A DNA stretch of 28,851 bases from an uncultured Coriobacteriales bacterium (GTDB taxonomy: Bacteria; Actinomycetota; Coriobacteriia; Coriobacteriales; UMGS124), in contig CAKUAI010000031.1 in assembly GCA_934636245.1 (NCBI GenBank), forward strand, positions 1 to 28,851. The letters run 5' to 3'. Each line of letters begins with the position of its first letter. Position 1 is the first letter of the stretch. Positions 1-9,400 of the stretch are shown piece after piece. The position numbers and the translations under genes were made by a program. Under the pieces are notes generated by a model. It saw only the letters and a program-made list of their open reading frames with translations. It was not told the DNA's origin and did not search any database.

Positions 1-48
1 GCGGTAGACTCGGGCACTTTGTGCCCGCTGAGATCTTTGCAAGATAAA

Positions 49-77
49 ACCTCCGGCTATGCCGGAGGTAGTTTATT
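49..77. terminator. Hairpin terminator of an upstream gene
   Basis: A perfect 9-bp stem (ACCTCCGGC, 49-57, and GCCGGAGGT, 61-69) with a 3-nt loop is followed by AGTTTATT on the plus strand and by TTTTATCTT on the minus strand, so it could stop transcription in either direction. A second 7-bp hairpin, CGGGCAC-TTT-GTGCCCG, lies at 11-27. No gene is seen before position 184, so this probably ends a gene lying to the left of the window and insulates the defence operon. Confidence 0.7.
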
Positions 78-127
78 GCCACATGGTGCCGTTCGGCTTA
101 CCCGGTGGGAATCGAAGCTCTTTGCTC

Positions 128-167
128 TGCTACAATTCTCTGCAATGTGCTGTATTGCATTATGCAA
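128..167 (+). promoter_or_regulatory. Extended -10 promoter with three TTGCAT-type half-sites
   Basis: TGCTACAAT (128-136) is a good extended -10 element 48 bp before the RHH gene start; no convincing -35 hexamer is seen at 17 bp. Directly after it come three related half-sites: TGCAAT (141-146), ATTGCA (154-159, inverted) and ATGCAA (162-167), the last two forming the palindrome TTGCAT-T-ATGCAA (155-167). Such closely spaced half-sites over the transcription start are typical operators of RHH proteins, so autorepression by the product of 184-390 is the likely reading (inference). Confidence 0.55.
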
Positions 168-183
168 GCGGATGGAGGCACGG

Positions 184-390
184 ATGAAATATGGCGACCT
201 TATCGACGGAAATGTGACGCCGAGCGAGATGAAAGCCTTCCTCGTAGACGGTAAGAACGTTGCCGTTACGATACGCATCCCCGAAAACCTTCGCGATGCC
301 GCCAGAGAAGCGGCGGCTCTCTCTGGCGTGAGCTTCACATCCCTGGTGAAGATGAGCCTCATTGAACATCTTGCCGGGGAGGCGCGGTAG
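184..390 (+). CDS. Ribbon-helix-helix (CopG/Arc-like) regulator
   Basis: This 68-aa protein has the size and pattern of an RHH DNA-binding protein. A short beta strand with alternating residues (VAVTIRIP, about 27-34) is followed by two helices (LRDAAREAAALSG and SFTSLVKMSLIEHLAG). I chose the ATG at 184 because GGAGG lies 5 nt upstream; a longer open frame exists but has no ribosome site and no RHH-like sequence. It lies just 2 bp before the helicase gene, so it is the first gene of the restriction operon and most likely a controller protein that represses the operon through the repeats at 141-167. An antitoxin role is possible but no small toxin is adjacent. The family is clear from the pattern; the regulatory role is inferred. 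Confidence 0.75.
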   Translation: MKYGDLIDGNVTPSEMKAFLVDGKNVAVTIRIPENLRDAAREAAALSGVSFTSLVKMSLIEHLAGEAR

Positions 391-392
391 CA

Positions 393-3300
393 GTGGAGTT
401 TCTGGACAATGTTGGGCGTAACCGTTTGGGTGACGCACTCGCAGGTTCCATAGACGAGGGCGCCAAGCTCTCGATTATCAGTAGCTACTTTACCGTTTTC
501 GCCTTCTCTGAGCTCAAAGAGGAGTTGGAGAAGGTCGACTCGGTGCGGTTTCTCTTTAGTGAACCTACCTTCATTAGGCGTATGACGGATGACAAAGACC
601 CGCGAGAGTTTGCCATCGCGCAGCGCTCCCGCGAGCGTGGCGTGGGCGGCACCGGCCTTGAGCTCACGTTGCGCAACAACCTGAACCAGCGATCCGTTGC
701 ACGCGAGTGCGCCGAGTGGGTGCGTGCGAAGTGCGCATTCCGCTCTGCCAAGATGTATGGTGCCATCCAGCCTGGCGGCACCTACGTCGTGGAGAACCCA
801 GATGGCGGTGACCATGCGTTTATGGGTAACGCCGCCGACTTCACGCAAGAGGGCTTGGGCTATGAGCGCCGCCCGAATACTGTCATGGGCGTGAGCCACT
901 TCGAGGGTGCCGCCGAAGCTGCTGGTCTCAAGGCAATGTTCGAATCAGTGTGGAACAACTCCGCTATGGTGGCGGACATCACCGATGAAGTGGCTGCTCA
1001 GGTGGGTACGCTCTACCGCGAGAACCCGCCTGAGTTTGTGTATTTCCTCACGCTCTACCACTTGTTCCGTGATTACCTTGCCGATGAGGACAACGACCTT
1101 CGCCCCGGCCTCAAGTTCGAGGAATCTGTCGTTTGGAGCAAGCTCTACGACTTTCAGCGCGATGCCGTGGTGGGTGCCATCCGTAAGCTTGAAAAGTACA
1201 AAGGCTGCATCATTGCCGATAGCGTGGGCTTGGGCAAGACCTACGAGGCACTTGCCGTCATCAAGTACTACCAGGAGCGCAACGATCGCATTTTGGTGTT
1301 GTGCCCGAAGCGTCTGCGCGATAACTGGACGCTGTGGACGCAGGACAACGACGATCGCAACCCACTTGCCGATGACCGTTTGAACTATACGGTGCTCAAC
1401 CACACCGACCTTTCTCGTTACAACGGCATGAGTGGCGATGTTGATTTGGAGCACCTGCGCTGGGGCCACTATGACCTGTTGGTTATTGACGAGAGCCACA
1501 ACTTTCGCAACAAGAGTACCGACGCCGAGAAGAAGGACCGCTACACGCGCCTTATCGAAGACGTCATCAAGAGCGGCAGGCGCACCAAGGTGCTGATGCT
1601 CTCCGCCACGCCCGTGAACAATCGATTGCTGGATTTGCGCAATCAGATAGAGCTTATTACCGAGGGCGACGATGCCTACCTTGCGGATACCGACGGTATC
1701 GAGTCAATCACGCAGGTGTGTCGTACGGCACAGGCTCGCTTCAACGAATGGAGCAAGCTCGACGACGCCGCCCGCACCACCGAGAGCTTTGTCAACGCCG
1801 TAAACGCCGACTACTTCAAGCTGCTCGACGTGCTCACCATTGCGCGCAGCCGCAAGCACATCACCAAGTACTACGGAGCCCAGTCGGGCACGTTCCCGCA
1901 GCGCAGGAAGCCCATATCCGTTACAACGCCCATCGACTCGGCGGGCGAGCTGCCGCCCATAGCTGAGCTCAACGACATGATTGCCCAGCTTACGTTTGCA
2001 CAGTACCAGCTACTCTCATACGTGCGCAGCGACAAGCGTCGCAAGTACGAGGACCGTTACGGCGATACCTGGGGCAAAGATTTTGAAAGCCAGGTTCACC
2101 GTACGGGCGCGGTGGCGAATCTCATGCGCGTGAACGTGCTCAAGCGCATGGAGTCTTCGGTCAACAGCTTCCGTATCACGCTCTCGCGCATCCTGAACGG
2201 CTGCGAGGAGCTGCGGGCACGGCTCGATGATCCGATGGCCATGGGTGCGGGTGGCTACGACGCGTCGGGTGTCGAAGATGGCATGGATGACGACGACGCC
2301 GAGGAGCTTGAGCGCGGCGGCAAGGTCCGTGTGGACCTGCGTGACGTTGATGCCTTGCGCTTGCGCAGCGACCTGGACTTCGACATTACGGTGCTGAGTC
2401 GTTTGCTTGCCTACGCCAACGCCGTGACGCCTGAGCGTGACGCTAAACTTAATCAACTTCACGACTTCATTGTGGACAAGGTGAATGACCCTTACAACCC
2501 CGGCAACCGCAAGGTGCTTGTGTTCACGGCGTTTGCTGACACGGCCGACTACCTGTTTGACGAGCTGGCTCCGCGCCTTAAGGACGAGCTCGGTCTGGAG
2601 TGCGCCGAGGTTGCCGGTAGCGCCAACCGCACCTACTCGCTCAAGCTTCGTCGAGCCACGTTCGAGAATATCCTGGCCCACTTCAGCCCCGTCTCCAAGG
2701 AGTTGCCCGCTGGGGCGCGTGCGCAGGGTGAGATCGACGTCGTGTTCGCGACGGACTGCATCTCGGAGGGCCAAAACCTTCAGGACTGCGACTGTCTGGT
2801 GAACTACGACATTCACTGGAACCCGGTGCGCATCATCCAGCGCTTCGGTCGCATCGACCGTCTGGGCTCGAGGAACGCTCAGATTCAGCTCGTTGATTTT
2901 TGGCCTGATATCGCGCTTGACGAGTACATCCAGCTTGAGAGTCGCGTGAAGGGCCGCATGGCGCTGCTCGACGCTTCGGCTACCGGTGAGGAGAATGTGC
3001 TGGAGGGTAAGGCCTCGGGGGAGATGAACGACCTCAAGTATCGCCGTCAGCAGCTTCAGCAGCTCAAGAGCGAGGTGCTCGACCTGGAGGACATATCGGG
3101 CGGCATCTCAATCACCGACTTCGCCTTTGACGACTTCCGCGTGGAGCTGCAGCGCTACGAGAGGGAGCACCCTGGCCTCCTTGAGAACTCGTCGGCCGGC
3201 ATGCACGCCGTGGCGCGAATCCCCGATGAGCTGCGTGACACCGTGGCACCGGGCGTGGTGTTCTGCCTGGCGCAGGCCGACGAGGGCGTTGACCCCAAGG

Positions 3301-3641
3301 ACACCAATCCCACTTTCCCGTACTACGTGGTGTATGTGTCACAGGATGGTGATGTCATGACCAAGCACACACAGCCCAAGCAGGCACTCGACATCATGCG
3401 CGCCTGTTGTGCGGGTGAGCCTGCGCCTATCGCCGAGTTGTGTCGTGGCTTCAATCGCGAGACGCGCGACGGCGAGCGCATGGGCGCCTACACCGACCTC
3501 CTGGACAAGGTGGTCGCCGCCATCAACGGCGTGCAGCAGGACAAGGGCATCGAGAGCCTGTTCAGCCTGGGCGAGGTTGGCACGGGCACGAGCCTGGGCT
3601 TTGACGACTACTCGCTGGTCAGTTTCGCGGTGCTGCGATGA
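393..3641 (+). CDS. SNF2/HepA-type helicase with PLD-like N-terminal domain
   Basis: A 1082-aa superfamily 2 ATPase. Residues 1-200 resemble the phospholipase-D-like domain found in front of such helicases: the GNAADFTQEGL segment (about 145-155) matches the second half of an HKD motif, but a complete HxK(x4)D is not visible, so nuclease activity is doubtful. The helicase core is intact: Walker A DSVGLGKT (276-283), DESH (366-369), SATP (404-407), and a C-terminal domain starting near 706 with motif VI QRFGRIDR (816-823). The start is GTG at 393, 2 bp after the RHH stop, with a GGGGAGG ribosome site; the GTG start is normal for coupled genes. The stop overlaps the next ATG (ATGA). It probably translocates on double-stranded DNA as an accessory motor of the restriction system, similar in role to helicases in DISARM-like systems; this role is inferred. 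Confidence 0.85.
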   Translation: MEFLDNVGRNRLGDALAGSIDEGAKLSIISSYFTVFAFSELKEELEKVDSVRFLFSEPTFIRRMTDDKDPREFAIAQRSRERGVGGTGLELTLRNNLNQRSVARECAEWVRAKCAFRSAKMYGAIQPGGTYVVENPDGGDHAFMGNAADFTQEGLGYERRPNTVMGVSHFEGAAEAAGLKAMFESVWNNSAMVADITDEVAAQVGTLYRENPPEFVYFLTLYHLFRDYLADEDNDLRPGLKFEESVVWSKLYDFQRDAVVGAIRKLEKYKGCIIADSVGLGKTYEALAVIKYYQERNDRILVLCPKRLRDNWTLWTQDNDDRNPLADDRLNYTVLNHTDLSRYNGMSGDVDLEHLRWGHYDLLVIDESHNFRNKSTDAEKKDRYTRLIEDVIKSGRRTKVLMLSATPVNNRLLDLRNQIELITEGDDAYLADTDGIESITQVCRTAQARFNEWSKLDDAARTTESFVNAVNADYFKLLDVLTIARSRKHITKYYGAQSGTFPQRRKPISVTTPIDSAGELPPIAELNDMIAQLTFAQYQLLSYVRSDKRRKYEDRYGDTWGKDFESQVHRTGAVANLMRVNVLKRMESSVNSFRITLSRILNGCEELRARLDDPMAMGAGGYDASGVEDGMDDDDAEELERGGKVRVDLRDVDALRLRSDLDFDITVLSRLLAYANAVTPERDAKLNQLHDFIVDKVNDPYNPGNRKVLVFTAFADTADYLFDELAPRLKDELGLECAEVAGSANRTYSLKLRRATFENILAHFSPVSKELPAGARAQGEIDVVFATDCISEGQNLQDCDCLVNYDIHWNPVRIIQRFGRIDRLGSRNAQIQLVDFWPDIALDEYIQLESRVKGRMALLDASATGEENVLEGKASGEMNDLKYRRQQLQQLKSEVLDLEDISGGISITDFAFDDFRVELQRYEREHPGLLENSSAGMHAVARIPDELRDTVAPGVVFCLAQADEGVDPKDTNPTFPYYVVYVSQDGDVMTKHTQPKQALDIMRACCAGEPAPIAELCRGFNRETRDGERMGAYTDLLDKVVAAINGVQQDKGIESLFSLGEVGTGTSLGFDDYSLVSFAVLR

Positions 3642-4408
3642 GGGGCTTCGAATGGAACGACGTGCTGCGCCTGCCGGACGCGGCGCTCGCCGGAGACAGG
3701 CGCATACCCAAGACTGTGCTCACGCGCCAGGCGCAGCTTTCGAAGACCGAGCAGAAGGTTCTCGACCGTGTTGGCATGCTCACACACTTTGCCACCGTGC
3801 AGAAGTCCACGACGCGCATTCCGCCTGCGGTCGATGACGAACACGATATCAAAAGCGTGCTCTTCTTGCGCTGCGAGCTCTCCCGCGGAGCCGCCTACGC
3901 CGAGGTGGCACACCTTGTGCACAAGTGCTTCCCCAACCCGACGGTGATCCTGTTCGGCGGCGAGGGCGAAGCGTGCGTGTCCGTAGCGACGACGCGCAAA
4001 AGTCTTGCTGAGCAGGGCGCCACGGTAATCGACGAGGTACAGGCGACGGGTGCCTTCGAGCCCAGTGATGCACGGTACGTGCCGTTTCTGGACGCGCTTT
4101 CGTTCGAGCGGTTGCCGCAGGCGAACCTGCTTGCGTACCTGCATGGCCTTACTTGGGCGGTGAGGCTTTCGCGAACGGTACCGTCGCTTGGGTTCTTCCC
4201 GATGTGCGCCGAGCGCGATTGTGAACGCCTGGACAAGCTGATCGCGCGCAGGGATGCGCTTGCAACGCGAGTTGCCTCGACGCGAGAGCGGCGACGATGT
4301 AAGGACATCTCACTGAACGATTCGGCGCATCTGCGCATGGAGCTTAAGATGCTGGAGAAGGAGCTCGGTCAGACGACCGACGAGATAAAGGAGATCTGCA
4401 ATGGCTGA
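3638..4408 (+). CDS. DUF4391-like protein of the restriction operon
   Basis: A 256-aa protein resembling DUF4391 proteins, which are often found between a helicase and a type III methyltransferase gene. The middle holds the conserved-looking strands (KSVLFLRCELSRG, about 68-80, and PTVILFGGEGEACVSVA, about 101-117). The last 50 residues are charged and helical (LRMELKMLEKELGQTTDEIKEI), probably a coiled coil for contact with partner proteins. No catalytic motif is recognised. The ATG overlaps the helicase stop as ATGA, and the stop overlaps the start of mod by 8 bp, so translation is coupled on both sides. I infer a structural or specificity role in the complex. The family call is from recall of its pattern and context, so moderately sure. 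Confidence 0.7.
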   Translation: MRGFEWNDVLRLPDAALAGDRRIPKTVLTRQAQLSKTEQKVLDRVGMLTHFATVQKSTTRIPPAVDDEHDIKSVLFLRCELSRGAAYAEVAHLVHKCFPNPTVILFGGEGEACVSVATTRKSLAEQGATVIDEVQATGAFEPSDARYVPFLDALSFERLPQANLLAYLHGLTWAVRLSRTVPSLGFFPMCAERDCERLDKLIARRDALATRVASTRERRRCKDISLNDSAHLRMELKMLEKELGQTTDEIKEICNG

Positions 4409-6419
4409 GATTGAGAAAATGGACCTTGAGTCGGAAGACCTCGTGGGCGACCGCATTGAGCAGTTGAAGCGAATGTTCCCAGAGATTGTGACTGAGTGTG
4501 GGTTTGGAGAGAGAGAGGGTAAGGGCAGCGGCATCGACTTTGACAAGCTGAAGCTGCTTCTGGGCGAAGAGGTGGATGAGGAGCAGGAGCGCTATGCCTT
4601 CACCTGGCCCGGCAAGAAGGATGCCATTCGCTTGGCGCAGGAGCCGAGCACCTTCACGCTCAGACCTCTCATGGATAAATCCGAGGATTGGGATACGACG
4701 CAGAACATCTATATCGAAGGTGACAACCTTGAGGCGCTCAAACTCCTTCAGCGGGGCTACCACGGAGCCCGTGGCAGGATAAAGATGATTTACATCGACC
4801 CGCCGTACAACACCGGCAGCGACTTTATTTACAAAGATTCCCGCAAGAGTACTATTGCTGAGTATCGCAAACAAGCAGGACTGACGGGACAGTCGAACGC
4901 AAAGACCGACGGCAGATTTCATGCCAAGTGGTGCAACCTACTCTATCCGAGACTGAAACTCGCCCGTGAGCTCCTGACGAACGACGGCGTCATTGTTGTG
5001 AGCATCGACGAGAGCGAGCGCGCCAACCTACAGATGCTCCTCAACGAAATCTTCGGTGAGGCGAACTTCGCGGGAGAGATCGTCTGGAAGAACAGCAGCA
5101 AGAACGACCAGGCTTACATCTCCATGCAGCATGAGTATATGCTCGTTTATGTAAAGGAAAAGGGGGCAAACCCCGGGAATTGGACCGAGCGCAAAGAGGG
5201 GCTCGAAGAAATTTACGCAGCTTTCGAAGGCTTCCACGCCAAATATGGGAGCGACTGGAAGGCGATTCACAAGGCAGCACTCGATTGGTACAAGCAGTTT
5301 CCGCCCTCTAGCCCCATTTATGGCAGCAAGCATTATTCATGGATGGATGAACGGGGCGTCTATTTCCCGGATAACATATCTGGACCAAATGCAGGGCAGT
5401 ATGTTTATGACGTAAAGCATCCTGTTACTGGGAAAGTTTGTAAGATGCCTTCTTCCGGTTGGCGGTATCCGCAAGCTGAGATGGAACGCAGAATCGCCGA
5501 AGGGCTTGTCCATTTCGGCAACGACGAGAGTACTGTCCCTAACAACAAGACATACCTTGCCAATACTGAACGGCAGAGTCTTACAAGCATGATTTTCCAA
5601 GATGGGCGTTCGGCCTCAAAAAGGCTAGAGCGACTTTTCGGCGCAAGGGTGTTTTCCAATCCGAAAGATGAAAACGTCTTGATGAGATTGTTTGCCGCTT
5701 TTGGCGTTTCTGACGGGGATATTGTTCTCGACTTCTTTTCTGGGTCTGGGACGACAGGCGATGCCGTAGAGCAGTATTGCAAGACCACGGGAAAGAAAGT
5801 CAACTGGATTCTTGTCCAACTTCCCGAGGATTTGAAGGACAACCTCCGGACTGCCACTGGCACGAACAAGACCATAACGAAGAATGCAATCAAGTACCTG
5901 GAAAAGCATGGACAACCTGCTTTGCTTACCAACCTCGCCGAAGAAAGGCTGAGGTTGGACCGAGCAAACATTAAAAGCGAAGAGAACTCAGGCCAGGGCG
6001 ACTTATTTGAAGGGGCAAATGAGGCAGTTGATTCTGGCTTTCGCGTGTTCGCACTCGACGAGTCTGGCATTGAGAAGCCTCGCCCGGGAGAGCTTGTGCT
6101 CGATGTGGTGAAGCCTGGCCGCTCCGACATGGATATCGTTTTCGAGATGATGCTCAAGTGGGGCCTCGAGCTCACGCTGCCTGTTGAGCAGGAGGATGCT
6201 GCCGGTTATCCCATCTACTCCGTTGCATGCGGCGAGCTCGTGTGCTGCCTGGCTGATGGTCTGACCATGGATGCGCTCGAGGCTATTGCGGACATGGAGC
6301 CGCGTCGCGTGCTCATGCGAGACTCAATCCTCACCGACACCCTTAAGCTCAACGCCGTCCAGGCATTCAAGCGCGTGGGCGAGCGTACGGGCGTTGACGT
6401 AGAGCTGAGGACGGTGTAG
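4401..6419 (+). CDS. mod: Type III restriction-modification DNA methyltransferase (Mod)
   Basis: A 672-aa beta-class amino-methyltransferase, predicted to make N6-methyladenine. The motif order gives the class: DPPY (133-136) comes before DFFSGSGTTG (444-453, the AdoMet-binding FxGxG). The N-terminal stretch with IYIEGDNLEALKLLQ is typical of type III Mod. The target recognition domain lies between the motifs and after DPPY. The DNA from about 5090 to 6060 is visibly richer in A/T than its flanks (46-47% GC counted over 5521-5700 against about 63% in a segment of the helicase gene), suggesting exchange of the recognition region by recombination. A ribosome site AAGGAGA precedes the ATG. Mod sets the sequence specificity and works with Res encoded 4 bp downstream. 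Confidence 0.92.
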   Translation: MAEIEKMDLESEDLVGDRIEQLKRMFPEIVTECGFGEREGKGSGIDFDKLKLLLGEEVDEEQERYAFTWPGKKDAIRLAQEPSTFTLRPLMDKSEDWDTTQNIYIEGDNLEALKLLQRGYHGARGRIKMIYIDPPYNTGSDFIYKDSRKSTIAEYRKQAGLTGQSNAKTDGRFHAKWCNLLYPRLKLARELLTNDGVIVVSIDESERANLQMLLNEIFGEANFAGEIVWKNSSKNDQAYISMQHEYMLVYVKEKGANPGNWTERKEGLEEIYAAFEGFHAKYGSDWKAIHKAALDWYKQFPPSSPIYGSKHYSWMDERGVYFPDNISGPNAGQYVYDVKHPVTGKVCKMPSSGWRYPQAEMERRIAEGLVHFGNDESTVPNNKTYLANTERQSLTSMIFQDGRSASKRLERLFGARVFSNPKDENVLMRLFAAFGVSDGDIVLDFFSGSGTTGDAVEQYCKTTGKKVNWILVQLPEDLKDNLRTATGTNKTITKNAIKYLEKHGQPALLTNLAEERLRLDRANIKSEENSGQGDLFEGANEAVDSGFRVFALDESGIEKPRPGELVLDVVKPGRSDMDIVFEMMLKWGLELTLPVEQEDAAGYPIYSVACGELVCCLADGLTMDALEAIADMEPRRVLMRDSILTDTLKLNAVQAFKRVGERTGVDVELRTV

Positions 6420-6423
6420 CGCC

Positions 6424-9400
6424 ATGGCCCTAGAGCTGAAATACTCCGCCGACCAGGAGCATCAGGTCGAAGCCGTCGAGGCGGTTTGTGATTTGTTCCG
6501 CGGTCAAGAGTTTATGGACTCCGACTTTGTTGCCGCGATGGGTGCCGGCCTTTTCGAGGGGCAGGTCACTCAGGTGGGCCATGCCAACGGACTTCGTCTC
6601 TCTCCTGGGCAGCTGGAGCGCAACCTGCATATCATTCAGGAAGGCAACGCGCTTGCCCCGACGAGTGTTGCCACCGATGGCCACCTGCGCGATTTCACCG
6701 TGGAGATGGAGACCGGCACAGGCAAGACATACTGCTATATCCGCACCATCTATGAGCTCAATCGTCGCTATGGGCTGACCAAGTTTATTATCGTCGTGCC
6801 GAGCGTCGCCATTCGCGAGGGTGTGAAGAAGAGCTTCGAGAGCACCAAGAGCCACTTTGATGCGCTCTACGACAACACCCCGCTCGAGAGCTTTATCTAC
6901 GACTCGAAGGACATGGGGCCGGTGGGCAGCTTCGCCACATCGAGTTCCATCCAGGTGATGATCATCAACATCGGCGCCTTCAACAAGGGTTTTCAGGAGG
7001 ACGGCGCTGCCGACGAGGGTAACCTTTTCCACCGGCCGAGCGAGAAGCTCATCGGCGGGCAAAGCCCGCGCGAGCTCGTATCCGCCTGCAACCCGATCGT
7101 CATCATCGACGAGCCGCAGAGCGTCGACAACACGCTCGCGGCGAAGGCGGCCATCCGCAGCTTGAGCCCGCTTTTCGTGCTGCGATACTCAGCCACGCAT
7201 AAGGAGGACTACAACAAGGTCTACCGCCTGACACCGGTCGACGCCTTCCAGCGCGGGTTGGTCAAGAGCATCACGGTCGACTCAGTGCTCTCGCAGGAGG
7301 ACCTCAATGGCTCGTATGTGAGGCTTGAGTCCACAAAGATTGGGTCGCCTATAACTGCCAAGTTGACCATTGACGTGCGTCAGAAGGATGGCTCGCAGAA
7401 GCGCAAGAAAGTGACCGTCAAGACAGGTGATAACCTGTTTTCCAGTGCCAAGAGTGGCGAGAACACCGACTATGAAGCCGGTTGGATTGTGAACAACATT
7501 TCTGCCGCCGTCGGCGACGAGTGGGTCGAGTTCCAGAACGGTGAGCGTATCGAGTTGGGACAGGCTGTCGGTGACGTCGCCGCCGAGGCCATCAAGCGCG
7601 CGCAAATCAAGAGTACCATCGAAGATCACCTGCAGCGCCAGCTCGAGCTTGCCCCGCGCGGCATCAAGGTACTCTCGCTCTTCTTCATCGACAAGGTGGA
7701 GAAGTACCGCTTGTACGATCCGGTGCGCAACGGCGAGTATGCCCAGATGTTCGAGGAAGAATATGCTGCGGCGGTGAGCTCGCCCAAGTGGCGTAAGCGT
7801 TATGCTGCAGCTGGCGTGTCGCTTGATACAGATGCTTCCGCTGTACACTCTGGCTATTTTTCACAGGACGGCAATAGACGTCTGAAGGATACAAAAGGCG
7901 ACGCATTGGCAGACATATCGACCTTCGAGACCATCATGCGAGACAAGGAGACGCTGCTCTCTTTCCCCGCAGACGGCGATGACGCGGAGACGCGCACGAA
8001 GAAGCGCATCCAGTTCATATGGAGCCACTCAGCGCTCAAGGAAGGATGGGATAACCCCAACGTATTTCAAATCTGCACCCTGGTGGAGACCAAGGATGTG
8101 TTGACCAAGCGTCAGAAGATTGGTCGCGGCCTTCGTCTGTGCGTGAACCAAGACGGCGAGCGCTGCTATGACGATGGCGTGAACGTGCTGACTGTCATTG
8201 CAAACGAAAGTTACGATTCGTTTGCCAGCGGTCTGCAGTCGGAGTTTGAGGAGGATGGGTGCAAGTTCGGCATCCTTACAGCCGAGACGTTCTCGAACGT
8301 CGTGGTAGAGCGTGAGGACGGAACCGAAGAGTTGCTGGGCTACCAGAAGTCCAAGGCGGTTTTTGACTCGCTCCAGGCCCAAGGGCTTGTCGACGCCAAG
8401 GGCAAAATAACGTCCGAGCTTAAACAGGCCGCCGAGCAGGCAAGGACTCCCATGCCGGAAGGCCTTGAGAACGCGAAGTTCGTCATCGAGGCTGTTATCT
8501 TGCAGAAGGCCCAGAAGCTGCAGATTCGCGACAAGGCCAGGGAGGTTGAAGTTGAGCTGTGCAAGGATGTGACGGCTGACCCGGCTTTCCAGGAACTTTG
8601 GGAGCGTATACGCAAGCGGACGCGCTTTGAGGTGGATGTGGACTCGGACAAGCTGGTCAGTGATGCTTGCGAGGAAATTGCCAAGATGCCCGAGGTGAAG
8701 GCTCCTGAGATTGTGAGCACGCTGGCGGATGTCAGCGTTGGCGAAGCTGGCGTGAGCGCCGAGGCTCGCTCGACCGCGCTTGTGCGAACGGCTGGACGTG
8801 AGGCCTACGACCTTCCCGACCCCATCGCCGAGCTGCAGGACGCTGTGGGGCTCACTCGCGCTACACTCAAGCGGATTCTGGAGGGCTGTGGGCGGTTTGG
8901 CGAGTTTGAGTGCAACCCCGCTCTGTTCCTTGCGCAAGTGGCCGCGAAGATAAACAGGGCCAAGGCCATCGCTATTGCCGACGGTATCAAGTACACGAAG
9001 CTGCCCGAGGACGAGTGGTACACAATGGAAGACCTGGAGCCTGGGAGCCTTAGGGCCTATGAGGGCCAGAATGCGTGGGAGCCAGCGCACCATAAGAGCC
9101 TCTACAACTACGTTGTCTACGATTCATCGTCGGTAGAAAGGCCCTTTGCTGTGGAGCTCGACCAAGCTGAGGAGATCAAGGTGTTCGCGAAGTTGCCGAG
9201 CAGCTTCAAGATCGATACGCCATTGGGCAGCTACAACCCTGACTGGGCTTATGTTCAGGAAATCGAGGGTGAGCACCGGGTGTACTTCGTGACCGAGACT
9301 AAGGGCGGCGGCAACAATGACATCCACACTCGTCCGGTAGAGGCTGGGAAGATAAAGTGTGCGAAGAGGCATTTCGACACGCTGGCCGAGCCCGGACTTG

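Noticed and set aside
80..121. Sequence resembling the 3' end of a tRNA or tmRNA on the minus strand (ends in CCA with a TTCGATT loop)
   Set aside because: The T-stem does not pair and the distance from the loop to CCA is wrong, so it is not a tRNA end or att site on this evidence.
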